Positions 43,215 to 52,088 of a stretch of 64,000 nucleotides of DNA are shown one piece after another; within the stretch, counting starts at the first letter, position 1; each line of letters begins with the position of its first letter. Both the position numbers and the translations under genes were made by a program. This DNA comes from Rhizobium aethiopicum (GTDB lineage: Bacteria > Pseudomonadota > Alphaproteobacteria > Rhizobiales > Rhizobiaceae). Location of the stretch: positions 62,001 through 126,000 of the forward strand of contig NZ_JACIFV010000012.1 of the NCBI RefSeq assembly GCF_014197535.1, written 5' to 3'. The notes under the pieces were generated by a model. The model made no database searches. It was not told the origin of the DNA and saw nothing but the letters and a program-made list of their open reading frames with translations.

Positions 43215-45005
43215 TCAAATCTCGCCCGACACCTCGCGGCGGCGCCGGTCGAGTTCTTCGCTGTAGCGACGCAGCGTGTGGCTTTCGCTGAGTTGTCCCA
43301 CCACCTTGCGCTCGATCAGATTGTTGACGACGGCGAGCGCTTCGCTTTCGCTCTTGTCGAAGATCGCTGCCGCCTGCTTGGCATTCATCTGCGGCTGCAG
43401 GAAATCATTGCGGTAGCGGACGAAATCGGCAAGCGTCTGGCTCTCGTCCTGGACGTCGGTCGGGTTGGCATAGATCTCAGGCACCAGCACGAGACCGGCA
43501 TATTTGTCGTTCTCCTCGACGAGAATGACGCGTTGGGTTGAGCCGATCGGGAAGGCCTTCTTGAAGTCTTCCAGCGAGATATCGGCCTTTGCCGTCTTCA
43601 CGTCGGCACGCATCAGTTTGTTCACCGTCAAATTGCGAATCCAGCCAACGTCGTGGGCGCTGCGGATGCTTTCGCCGCGCAGGTGGAAGCGCCACGTGGC
43701 GAAGGAGTAGCCGAAGGTCGAGCGCACGACGAGCGAGGAGGTGATGACGGCGGCAAGAACCAGTGCCGTGATCGGGAAATCGCCTGTGATTTCGAGCGCC
43801 AGAAAGGTCATCGTCAGCGGCCCGCCAATGACGGCGACCGACAGGGAACTCATCCCGACCACGGCATAAATGACCGGCGTCAATGTCGCATCGGCGAAAT
43901 AGGGGCCGCAATAAGCAAAGAGCTTGCCGAGCAGGGCGCCCATGAACAGCGAGGCGAAAAACAGCCCGCCCCTGAAACCGGAGCCGATCGAGATCGCCGA
44001 GGCAAGGGATTTCAGGAGGAAGAGACCGATCAGCGCCGGGATCGCCACGTCGCGGGACAGGTTGAGATGCAGCGCGCCGTGCCCCGCCGAAAGGACCTGC
44101 GGCGAGATCATCGCGAGAAGCCCGACGATGATGCCGCCGAGCGCCGGGCGAAAGGGCGTGGCGATCGAGCTTTTGCGGGCCAGCTCCTCGATGAAGGCCA
44201 CGCCCTGCATGAGGAGAATGCCAACGCCGGCGCAGAAGACGCCGAGCAGCAGCGCCGGCACATAATCGGCAGGCACGACCGTGCCGAAGCTGCCGATATC
44301 GATGGTGAAATCGCCCTCGGCAAGCAACCTTGCGATGAGGGTTGAAACGAGGGCGGAGACGACGACCGGGGTCAACGACACGATGGTGTAGGTGCCGATG
44401 ATCAGCTCGAAGGCGTAGAAGGCGCCCGTCAGCGGCGCGTTGAAGGCGGCGGCGATGGCGCCGGCCGCGCCGCAACCGACGAGGATGCGCAGATCCGAGC
44501 GGCGCAGCTGCAGCTTGAGGCCGAATTTGGAGGCGATGCCGGCGGCGAGCTGGGTATAGCCGGCTTCCAGGCCGACGGAGGCGCCGAAGCCGTTGGAGAT
44601 CAGGTTCTGTACGGCAACGATGATGCTATCTGTCAGGGAGAGGCGGCCGCCATGCAGTGCATTCGCCTCGATCGGGTCAACCATTGGTTTTTTGCGCCGT
44701 TTGGCGAGCGCCATGAGCAGCAGGCCGAGCAGGGCGCCACCGATGACAGGGGCGGTGAGCAGCAGCATCTTGTCCTGGATTACCGACGCGCTCAGCCTTT
44801 CGCTGTCGGCGATGCCGAAAACAAGTTGGTGCAGCTGGTTGGAGACATAGCTCATGCCGGTCACGGCAAGACCCGAGGCGATGCCGACGATGGCGCCTGC
44901 CAGCGACAGGCCGACTTCGCTGCGGCGCGTCAGGGCGCGCAGCCGCCCCGGATCGAAGAAAACACGCAGCGCGCGCAGGCGGCGGCGATCCAATTTCATA
45001 AGCAT
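43215..45005 (-). CDS. ClC-family chloride channel/antiporter with C-terminal CBS-like region
   Basis: 596 residues. About ten to twelve membrane helices occupy 25-440. The selectivity motif GREGP reads GLEAGYTQL with the gating Glu kept, and GxFxP reads GGLFFASLF, so the pore is divergent. The soluble end (about 455-590) resembles paired CBS domains that bind nucleotides. Two in-frame starts, 45005 and 44999, are possible. Substrate may be chloride or another anion. Confidence 0.85.
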   Translation of the reverse strand: MLMKLDRRRLRALRVFFDPGRLRALTRRSEVGLSLAGAIVGIASGLAVTGMSYVSNQLHQLVFGIADSERLSASVIQDKMLLLTAPVIGGALLGLLLMALAKRRKKPMVDPIEANALHGGRLSLTDSIIVAVQNLISNGFGASVGLEAGYTQLAAGIASKFGLKLQLRRSDLRILVGCGAAGAIAAAFNAPLTGAFYAFELIIGTYTIVSLTPVVVSALVSTLIARLLAEGDFTIDIGSFGTVVPADYVPALLLGVFCAGVGILLMQGVAFIEELARKSSIATPFRPALGGIIVGLLAMISPQVLSAGHGALHLNLSRDVAIPALIGLFLLKSLASAISIGSGFRGGLFFASLFMGALLGKLFAYCGPYFADATLTPVIYAVVGMSSLSVAVIGGPLTMTFLALEITGDFPITALVLAAVITSSLVVRSTFGYSFATWRFHLRGESIRSAHDVGWIRNLTVNKLMRADVKTAKADISLEDFKKAFPIGSTQRVILVEENDKYAGLVLVPEIYANPTDVQDESQTLADFVRYRNDFLQPQMNAKQAAAIFDKSESEALAVVNNLIERKVVGQLSESHTLRRYSEELDRRRREVSGEI

Positions 45006-45235
45006 GGCTAGACAACTAGGCGAGGAGAGGCCGGGTCAAGGGCGGAGGTGCAGTCGCCTTGCAACGCAATTGCGGCGAAAAGCCGACGACCACATCAAAT
45101 ATTCATGACGTAAGCCGCTGATAAAAGACGATATTTCCGGTAGGGTCAGTGGTGTTGGCTGGTCTTTCGCGCAGTCTGGAGTTGGGGTGGTTGCAAAGGT
45201 CGGTTGACTTCACCTCGCGGCTTCCCTAACCATCC

Positions 45236-45620
45236 CAGGAATAACGGATGGTTCCGGATCGGCATTTCGCCTTCCGGATGAAAAGGGAATGTGACGGGGC
45301 GGACCCACATCGGGCGCCTTTATCACAGCCGACCCCGCGACTGTAGAGCGGTCAGGGTCTTCCATCCGGCATCGAAGCTCTTCCGGCCTGGCCGCAATCG
45401 TGCAGGCGGACGGGATGGGCGACATGCCGGAAAAGCCACTGGAAATGCATGGTGATTAACCGGGGTCGGACGCCTCTATCTCTACGAATCGTCCACCTTT
45501 TCACCGAGGCAGCCGGGAAGGTGAGGCAGATCCGATGGCACGATCAGGGGCGACCGGGCTTCCGGTTCGCCCCGATCGCCGCCGATAACCGCGAGCCAGG
45601 AGACCTGCCTTCCGTGCCGG
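45236..45620 (+). promoter_or_regulatory. Cobalamin riboswitch
   Basis: Conserved elements occur in the right order: AAAAGGGAATG near 45279, CCCCGCGACTGTA at 45333-45345, the B12-box-like GCCACTGG at 45435-45442, GCCGGGAAGG near 45513 and the 3-prime tail GAGCCAGGAGACCTGCC at 45593-45609. It lies upstream of cobP-cobW-cobN-cobO, in the same direction, and should lower their expression when adenosylcobalamin is plentiful. The bounds are approximate; 45006-45235 upstream holds no gene and probably the promoter. Confidence 0.88.
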
Positions 45621-45715
45621 GCGAAAAGCCCAACCCTGGGCAAGAGGCCCGCTGCCAGCACGGAGGTTGTTTTGGCTGAAGGAACGATTTCAGCGCCGCC
45701 TCTGGTGGTGCGATT

Positions 45716-45890
45716 GGGGTTCCCCTTCTCCCCAGCGGGGAGAAGGTGGCCCGAAGGGTCGGATGAGGGGGCCGCGCGGCACCTCCGTCCTTTTGCCCTT
45801 CGCTTGCGCTCGGTCCATTCGCGGCTTCGCCGCTCACCCCCTCAACCGCCTGCCGGCACCTTCTCCCCGCTGGGGAGAAGAGAGATTTGG
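45716..45890. repeat. RIME-type repeat in the cob leader
   Basis: Two inverted halves: the first has CCTTCTCCCC, GGGGAGAAGGTG (45737-45748) and GGATGAGGGGG, the second CCCCCTCAACCGCC, CACCTTCTCCCC (45857-45868) and GGGGAGAAG. It sits between the riboswitch and the cobP start, so it is part of the transcript. The segment 45621-45715 shows no gene. Confidence 0.75.
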
Positions 45891-45925
45891 CGCCGCCTTG
45901 CCCTCTCTCGGAGGGTCGCTTCGGC

Positions 45926-46435
45926 ATGACCACCACCCTCATCCTCGGCGGCGCCCGCTCCGGCAAATCCCGTTTTGCCGAAAATCTCGTTATGGCAAGC
46001 GGCCTCGAGCGCCACTACCTCGCCACCGGCCGTGCCTGGGACGAGGAGATGCAGACGCGTATTGCCCAGCACAAGGCCGATCGCGGCCCTTCCTGGACGA
46101 CGCATGAGGAGCCGCTCGATCTTCTCGGCGTGCTTGCCGCGATCGACGGCGAGGGGCGCATTGTGCTTGTCGATTGCCTGACGCTCTGGGTGACCAACCT
46201 GATGATGGAGGAGCGCGACATGGCGGTGGAATTTGCCGCGCTCGCCGATTTCCTGCCTGGCGCCAAGGCGCGGCTGGTCTTCGTTTCCAACGAGGTTGGC
46301 CTCGGCATTGTGCCTGACAATCGCATGGCGCGCGATTTTCGCGATCATGCCGGACGGCTGCACCAAATAATCGCGGCGAAGGCCGACGAAGTCTATTTCA
46401 TCGCGGCCGGTCTGCCGCTGAAAATGAAGGGTTGA
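45926..46435 (+). CDS. cobP: Adenosylcobinamide kinase / guanylyltransferase
   Basis: 169 residues, the CobP/CobU length. It phosphorylates adenosylcobinamide and then transfers GMP to it. P-loop [15 protein letters not shown] (about 4-18), the guanylylation His region [15 protein letters not shown], and [14 protein letters not shown] (about 77-90) are visible. GGAGGG lies before ATG 45926. First gene of the riboswitch-controlled operon. Confidence 0.92.
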   Translation: MTTTLILGGARSGKSRFAENLVMASGLERHYLATGRAWDEEMQTRIAQHKADRGPSWTTHEEPLDLLGVLAAIDGEGRIVLVDCLTLWVTNLMMEERDMAVEFAALADFLPGAKARLVFVSNEVGLGIVPDNRMARDFRDHAGRLHQIIAAKADEVYFIAAGLPLKMKG

Positions 46436-46441
46436 AGTTCC

Positions 46442-47497
46442 ATGAACCAGCAGAAAATCCCCGCAACCGTCATCACCGGCTTCCTCGGCGCCGGCAAGAC
46501 GACGATGATCCGCAACCTGCTCACCAATGCCGCCGGCAAAAAGATTGCGCTCATCATCAACGAGTTCGGCGATCTCGGCGTCGACGGCGAAGTGCTGAAG
46601 GGCTGCGGCGCGGAGAATTGCAGCGAGGACGACATTATCGAGCTCACCAATGGCTGTATCTGCTGCACCGCCGCCGACGATTTCATTCCAACGATGACGA
46701 AGCTCCTGGAGCGCGAACAGCGGCCTGACCATATCGTCATCGAAACCTCCGGCCTCGCCCTGCCACAGCCGCTGGTCGCCGCCTTCAACTGGCCTGATAT
46801 CCGCACCCAGGTGACCGTCGACGGCGTCATTACGGTTGTCGACAGTGCGGCCGTTGCCGCCGGCCGTTTCGCCGACGACCATGATGCGGTCGAGGCGGCG
46901 CGCGTCGAGGACAACTCGCTCGATCATGAGAGCCCGATCGAGGAGCTGTTCGAAGACCAGCTCACATGCGCCGATCTCATCGTCCTCAACAAGACCGATC
47001 TGATCGATGGGGATGGCCTGGGCCGTGTGAAGAACGAAGTCGCCTCCCGCATCGCCCGGAAGCCGGTCATGATCGAGGCCAGGAATGGCGAAGTGCCGGC
47101 CGGTGTGTTGCTCGGCCTCGGCATCGGCACAGAAGACGATATCGCCAATCGCAAGTCCCATCACGAGCTGGAGCACGAGGAGGGGGCGCCGCACGATCAC
47201 GACGAATTCGACAGCTTCGTTGTCGAACTCGGCGCTGTTTCCGATCCGACAGGCTTTATCGAAAAGCTGAAGGGCATCATCGCCGAGCACGACGTGCTGC
47301 GCCTCAAGGGCTTCATCGACGTTTCGGGCAAGCCCATGCGCCTGCAGCTGCAGGCCGTCGGCAGCCGCATCGACCAGTATTTCGACCGCGCCTGGGCAGC
47401 GGGTGAGGCGCGCCGAACGCGCCTCGTCGTCATCGGCTTGCGCGAAATTAACCAGGACGCGGTGCGCAAGGCGATCGAAGCGCTCGTTCAGGGATAA
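46442..47497 (+). CDS. cobW: CobW GTPase, cobalt chaperone for cobaltochelatase
   Basis: 351 residues. P-loop TGFLGAGKTTMIRNL, the metal motif NGCICCTAADDF (CxCC) and NKTD for guanine are present, with a His/Glu-rich segment (SHHELEHEEGAPHDHDEFD, about 240-258) before the CobW C-terminal domain. It is thought to deliver cobalt to CobN. It starts six bases after cobP. Confidence 0.93.
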   Translation: MNQQKIPATVITGFLGAGKTTMIRNLLTNAAGKKIALIINEFGDLGVDGEVLKGCGAENCSEDDIIELTNGCICCTAADDFIPTMTKLLEREQRPDHIVIETSGLALPQPLVAAFNWPDIRTQVTVDGVITVVDSAAVAAGRFADDHDAVEAARVEDNSLDHESPIEELFEDQLTCADLIVLNKTDLIDGDGLGRVKNEVASRIARKPVMIEARNGEVPAGVLLGLGIGTEDDIANRKSHHELEHEEGAPHDHDEFDSFVVELGAVSDPTGFIEKLKGIIAEHDVLRLKGFIDVSGKPMRLQLQAVGSRIDQYFDRAWAAGEARRTRLVVIGLREINQDAVRKAIEALVQG

Positions 47498-47500
47498 TCG

Positions 47501-50500
47501 ATGCATCTGCTTCTGGCCCAGCAGGGAACGATCAGCGACGGCGAGGAGGCGATAGACCTCGGCCAGTCGCCGGGCGATATCCTGTTCCTTTCGGCCGCCG
47601 ACACCGAGCTTGCGGCGATCGCTACCGCCTATCGCGAGTGCGAGGGGATGCCGCATTCGCTGAGGCTCGCGAATCTGATGAGCCTCAAGCATCCGATGTC
47701 GGTCGATACCTATGTCGAGCGAACGGCCAGGCATGCCAAGCTGATCGTCGTGCGTGCGCTCGGCGGCGCCAGCTATTTCCATTATGCGCTGGAGGCGCTG
47801 CACGCCGTTGCCGCACGCAACGGCGCATTGATTGCGGTATTGCCCGGCGATGCCAAGCCGGATGCGGGGCTGGTTCCTTTCTCCAATGTTGACCTCAACG
47901 ATCTCAACGGGCTCTGGGCCTATCTGATCGAAGGCGGCGACACCAACACGCGGGATTTTCTCACCTATGCGTCGGCGATGCTGTCGGGCGCGGAGAAGCC
48001 GGCGCCGGCAGCGCCGCTGATGAAGGCGGGCATCTGGTGGCCAGGGCGGGGGCTGATCGGGGTCGAGGAGTGGCGGCGGGTCGTCGGTTCGCATGTCGCG
48101 CCAACGTCGTCCGTCAAGCGTGGGGCACCAAGCTCGACAGAAGAGGTGGAATTCGAACCCACGTCCCCCATCGTCGCCATCAGCTTCTACCGTGCCCTCG
48201 TCCAGAGCGGCGAGATCGGGCCGGTCGAAGCGCTGGTCGAGGCCCTGGCCGCACTTGGCCTGCGGCCGCTGCCGGTCTTTGCCTACAGCCTAAAGGATCC
48301 CGTTTCGACAGGGATTCTCGAGAGCGTGTTTTCGGCGTTGAAACCGGATGTCGTCATCAACACAACGGGCTTTGCGGTCTCCGCACCGGGCGCGGACCGG
48401 CAACCGACGGTGCTGGAGGCGGATGGCGCAGTCGTGCTGCAGGCAATCCTGTCGGCTTCGTCGAAGGAGGCCTGGGAAGCTTCGTCTCAAGGTCTGTCGG
48501 CGCGCGACCTCGGCATGAATGTGGCGTTGCCTGAAGTCGACGGGCGCGTATTGGCTCGGGCGGTGTCCTTCAAGACGGCGGCGCGTTACGACGCGGCTGT
48601 CGAGGCGAACATCGTCGCCAGCGTGCCCGATGCCGGCCGGGTGCGCTATACGGCAGAGCTTGCCGCCAACTGGGCGCGGCTGCGCGGGAGGCCCGCCAAT
48701 ACGAGGCGCATCGCCCTCGTCATGGCGAATTATCCGAACCGCGACGGCCGGCTCGGCAACGGCGTCGGGCTCGACACGCCGGCCGGCAGCATCGAGGTGC
48801 TTCGGGCGATGGCGGGTGCGGGTTATCCGGTCGCCGATGTTCCGGCCGATGGCGACGCGCTGATCCGCCATCTGATGGAGGGGCCGACCAATTCCGTGCA
48901 TGACGGCCGGGTCATCCGCGAGGCTCTTTCGCTCAGTCGCTACAAAAACTTCCTGGGATCTCTTCCCAAAAAGATTCAGGATGATGTGACGGACCGCTGG
49001 GGCGAGCCAGAGAACGACCCCTATTTTCGCGACGGCGTCTTCGCCCTGCCTTTCGCCCGCTTGGGCGGCGTCCTGGTAGGCATTCAGCCGGCACGCGGCT
49101 ACAATATCGATCCGAAGGAGAGCTATCATTCGCCGGATCTCGTGCCGCCGCATGGCTATATCGCCTTCTATGCTTTCCTGCGGCACGAATTTGGCGCTGA
49201 CGCCGTCATTCATATGGGCAAGCATGGCAATCTCGAATGGCTGCCGGGCAAGGCGCTGGCGCTGTCGGAGACGTGTTATCCGGAAGCGATCCTCGGGCCG
49301 TTGCCGCATCTTTATCCCTTTATCGTCAATGATCCGGGCGAGGGCACGCAGGCCAAGCGCCGCACCGCCGCCGTGATCATCGATCACCTGACGCCGCCTT
49401 TGACGCGGGCCGAGAGCTACGGGCCGCTCAAGGACCTGGAGGCGCTGGTCGACGAATATTACGAGGCCGCCGGCGGCGACCCTCGCCGTATCCGGCTGCT
49501 CAGCCGCCAGATCCTCGACCTCGTCACCGATATCGGGCTGGATCGGGATGCGGGGATTGCGAAAGGCGAGAGCGAAGGTGAGGCGCTGAAGAAGCTCGAC
49601 GCCTATCTCTGCGATCTGAAAGAGATGCAGATCCGTGATGGGTTGCATGTCTTCGGCGTGTCGCCGGAGGGGCGGTTGCTGACGGATTTGACCGTGGCGC
49701 TGGCGCGGGTACCGCGCGGGCTGGGAGAGGGTGGCGATGCGAGTTTGCAGCGGGCGATTGCTGGGGATGCTGTGAGAAACCCCTCCCCAACCCCTCCCCA
49801 CAAGGGGGAGGGACTTACCGCTGCGCCCGCGGCAATCTCTGCGCTCAAAGATGATGTGGAGGCGGTGCGTCCAGCAAGCCCCTCCCACCTGTGGGGAGGG
49901 GTTGGGGAGGGGTCTGTCTTCGACCCACTCGACTGCGACATGGCTGCCCTTTGGGTCGGGCCACGCCCGGCAATCCTCGCCGATATCACCAAGGCTCCCT
50001 GGCGCACCAACGGCGACGCGGTCGAGCGAATCGAGCTGCTCGCTGCCAAGCTCGTTGCCGGCGAAATGGAATGCCCTGCAGACTGGACGGCAACGCGGGC
50101 TGTACTTTCGGAGATCGAGACCCGGCTCAAACCCTCCATCCTCGCCTGCGGCCGCGCCGAGATCGATGGGCTGCTCCGCGGCCTCGACGGTCGCTTCGTC
50201 GCCCCCGGCCCCTCAGGCGCGCCGACCCGCGGCCGGCCGGACGTGCTGCCGACAGGCCGTAATTTCTATTCGGTCGACAGTCGCGCCGTGCCGACGCCGG
50301 CCGCCTATGAACTCGGCAAAAAATCGGCCGAACTGCTGGTGCGCCGCTATGTTCAGGATCGTGGCGAGTGGCCGGTCTCCTTCGGGCTGACGGCCTGGGG
50401 CACGTCGAACATGCGCACGGGTGGTGACGATATCGCCCAAGCTTTGGCGCTGATCGGCGTCAAGCCGCTCTGGGACATGAGTTCGCGCCGCGTCACCGGC

Positions 50501-51445
50501 TATGAGATCATATCGCAAGCAGTGCTCGGGCGGCCGCGCGTCGATGTGACGCTGCGAATTTCCGGCTTCTTCCGCGACGCCTTTCCGGAGCAGATCGCCC
50601 TGTTCGACAAGGCGATCCGGGCAGTCGGCTCGCTCGAAGAGGACGAGGCCGACAATCCGATCGCCGCGCGCATGCGCGGAGAGACGGCAAGGCTTGAGGC
50701 TGCCGGTCTCGACGCAGCCTCGGCGAAGCGTCGGGCGGGCTACCGCGTCTTCGGCTCGAAACCCGGCGCCTACGGCGCGGGCCTGCAGGCACTGATCGAT
50801 GAAAAGGGCTGGGAGCGGCGTGCCGATCTTGCCGAGGCCTATCTCGTGTGGGGAAGTTATGCCTACGGCGCCGGCGAGGAAGGCAGGGCCGAACGCGGCC
50901 TGTTCGAGGAGCGGCTGCGCTCGGTGCAGGCCGTCATTCAGAACCAGGACAATCGCGAGCATGACCTGCTCGACAGTGACGACTATTACCAGTTCGAGGG
51001 CGGCATGGCGGCGGCGGCCGAGCAGCTCGCCGGTACGCGTCCCGCGATCTATCATAACGATCATTCCAGGCCCGAACGACCCTTGATCCGCTCGCTCGAA
51101 GAGGAAATCGGCCGCGTCGTGCGCGGGCGCGCGGTCAATCCGAAATGGATATCGGGCGTGATGCGCCATGGCTACAAGGGAGCCGCCGAGATCGCCGCCA
51201 CCGTCGATTATCTCTTCGCCTTCGCGGCGACGACGGGCGCGGTCGGCGCGCATCATTTCGAGGCGGTCTATCAGGCCTTCGTCGCCGATTCGGGCGTGCG
51301 CGGTTTCATGATCGAGAAAAACCCGGCGGCATTCGACGAGATGAGAGAGCGACTGCGCGAGGCGATCGATCGCGGGCTCTGGACGCCGCGCAGCAATTCG
51401 GCCCGGTTCGACCTGGCTGCTACGAAACTGAATGAGGTGCACTGA
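47501..51445 (+). CDS. cobN: Cobaltochelatase, CobN subunit, with an in-frame repeat insertion
   Basis: 1314 residues, about 40 more than the usual 1275. It is the large subunit that inserts Co(II) into hydrogenobyrinate a,c-diamide together with CobS and CobT (not in this window). Conserved segments include HMGKHGNLEWLPGKALAL at about 570-587, GWERRADLAEAYLVWGSYAYG near 1103 and LDSDDYYQFEGGMAAA near 1155. Residues about 760-805 (RNPSPTPPHKGEG to SHLWGGVGEG) are encoded by a palindromic repeat and break an otherwise normal stretch before FDPLDCDMAALWVGPRPAIL. The reading frame is intact. Confidence 0.94.
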   Translation: MHLLLAQQGTISDGEEAIDLGQSPGDILFLSAADTELAAIATAYRECEGMPHSLRLANLMSLKHPMSVDTYVERTARHAKLIVVRALGGASYFHYALEALHAVAARNGALIAVLPGDAKPDAGLVPFSNVDLNDLNGLWAYLIEGGDTNTRDFLTYASAMLSGAEKPAPAAPLMKAGIWWPGRGLIGVEEWRRVVGSHVAPTSSVKRGAPSSTEEVEFEPTSPIVAISFYRALVQSGEIGPVEALVEALAALGLRPLPVFAYSLKDPVSTGILESVFSALKPDVVINTTGFAVSAPGADRQPTVLEADGAVVLQAILSASSKEAWEASSQGLSARDLGMNVALPEVDGRVLARAVSFKTAARYDAAVEANIVASVPDAGRVRYTAELAANWARLRGRPANTRRIALVMANYPNRDGRLGNGVGLDTPAGSIEVLRAMAGAGYPVADVPADGDALIRHLMEGPTNSVHDGRVIREALSLSRYKNFLGSLPKKIQDDVTDRWGEPENDPYFRDGVFALPFARLGGVLVGIQPARGYNIDPKESYHSPDLVPPHGYIAFYAFLRHEFGADAVIHMGKHGNLEWLPGKALALSETCYPEAILGPLPHLYPFIVNDPGEGTQAKRRTAAVIIDHLTPPLTRAESYGPLKDLEALVDEYYEAAGGDPRRIRLLSRQILDLVTDIGLDRDAGIAKGESEGEALKKLDAYLCDLKEMQIRDGLHVFGVSPEGRLLTDLTVALARVPRGLGEGGDASLQRAIAGDAVRNPSPTPPHKGEGLTAAPAAISALKDDVEAVRPASPSHLWGGVGEGSVFDPLDCDMAALWVGPRPAILADITKAPWRTNGDAVERIELLAAKLVAGEMECPADWTATRAVLSEIETRLKPSILACGRAEIDGLLRGLDGRFVAPGPSGAPTRGRPDVLPTGRNFYSVDSRAVPTPAAYELGKKSAELLVRRYVQDRGEWPVSFGLTAWGTSNMRTGGDDIAQALALIGVKPLWDMSSRRVTGYEIISQAVLGRPRVDVTLRISGFFRDAFPEQIALFDKAIRAVGSLEEDEADNPIAARMRGETARLEAAGLDAASAKRRAGYRVFGSKPGAYGAGLQALIDEKGWERRADLAEAYLVWGSYAYGAGEEGRAERGLFEERLRSVQAVIQNQDNREHDLLDSDDYYQFEGGMAAAAEQLAGTRPAIYHNDHSRPERPLIRSLEEEIGRVVRGRAVNPKWISGVMRHGYKGAAEIAATVDYLFAFAATTGAVGAHHFEAVYQAFVADSGVRGFMIEKNPAAFDEMRERLREAIDRGLWTPRSNSARFDLAATKLNEVH
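49779..49913. repeat. Palindromic element inserted in frame inside cobN
   Basis: A perfect 24-base inverted repeat forms the ends (49779-49802 and 49890-49913; core CCCCTCCCCAACCCCTCCCC). Each end is also a smaller hairpin with its neighbour (AGGGGGAGGG at 49803-49812 and CCCCTCCCA near 49880-49888). The element is 135 bases, exactly 45 codons, with no stop in the cobN frame. It is a different family from the RIME copies. Confidence 0.85.
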
Positions 51446-52080
51446 TGAGCGACGAGATCCCAGAAAACGAATTGGCCAAGGATGATGCGCGCCACGCCGA
51501 GAAGATGGCGAAGAAGAAGGCTGCGCGCGACAAGATCATGGCGACCAAGACGGACGGCAAGGGCCTGATCATCGTCCATACCGGCAAGGGTAAGGGCAAG
51601 TCATCAGCCGCCTTCGGCATGATCTTCCGCCACATCGCCCATGGCAAGCCGTCGGCCGTCGTGCAGTTCATCAAGGGAGCAATGTGGACCGGCGAGCGCG
51701 ACCTGATCGAGAAGCATTTTTCCGATCTCTGCCAGTTCCATACGATGGGCGAGGGCTTCACCTGGGAAACGCAGGACCGGGCCCGCGACATCGCCGCCGC
51801 CTCCGCGGCCTGGGAAAAGGCCAAGGAGCTGATCCGCGACGAACGCAATTCCATGGTGCTGCTCGACGAGATCAACATCGCGCTGCGCTACGATTATCTC
51901 GACATCAACGACGTCGTCGCCTTCCTGAAGAATGAGAAACCCGCCATGACGCATGTCGTGCTGACAGGGCGCAACGCCAAGGAAGAGCTCATCGAGATCG
52001 CCGATCTGGTGACGGAGATGGAACTCGTCAAACACCCCTTCCGCTCCGGCATCAAAGGCCAGGCTGGCGTGGAGTTCTGA
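51445..52080 (+). CDS. cobO: Cob(I)alamin adenosyltransferase, BtuR/CobO type
   Basis: 211 residues. P-loop IIVHTGKGKGKSSAAFGM (about 42-59) and LLDEINIALRYDY (about 139-151) identify the family, which adds the adenosyl group to Co(I)-corrinoids. The start overlaps the cobN stop (TGATG). Last gene of the riboswitch operon before a change of strand. Confidence 0.94.
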   Translation: MSDEIPENELAKDDARHAEKMAKKKAARDKIMATKTDGKGLIIVHTGKGKGKSSAAFGMIFRHIAHGKPSAVVQFIKGAMWTGERDLIEKHFSDLCQFHTMGEGFTWETQDRARDIAAASAAWEKAKELIRDERNSMVLLDEINIALRYDYLDINDVVAFLKNEKPAMTHVVLTGRNAKEELIEIADLVTEMELVKHPFRSGIKGQAGVEF

Positions 52081-52088
52081 GAGCGGCT

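Noticed and set aside
45842..48094. A 750-codon minus-strand frame opposite cobP, cobW and cobN
   Set aside because: Same reason: it mirrors genuine cob genes and begins inside cobN; no recognisable protein.
49779..49913. CCCCTCC repeats considered as a CRISPR or a sequencing artefact
   Set aside because: There are only two inverted copies, not evenly spaced direct repeats, and the reading frame is intact across them.
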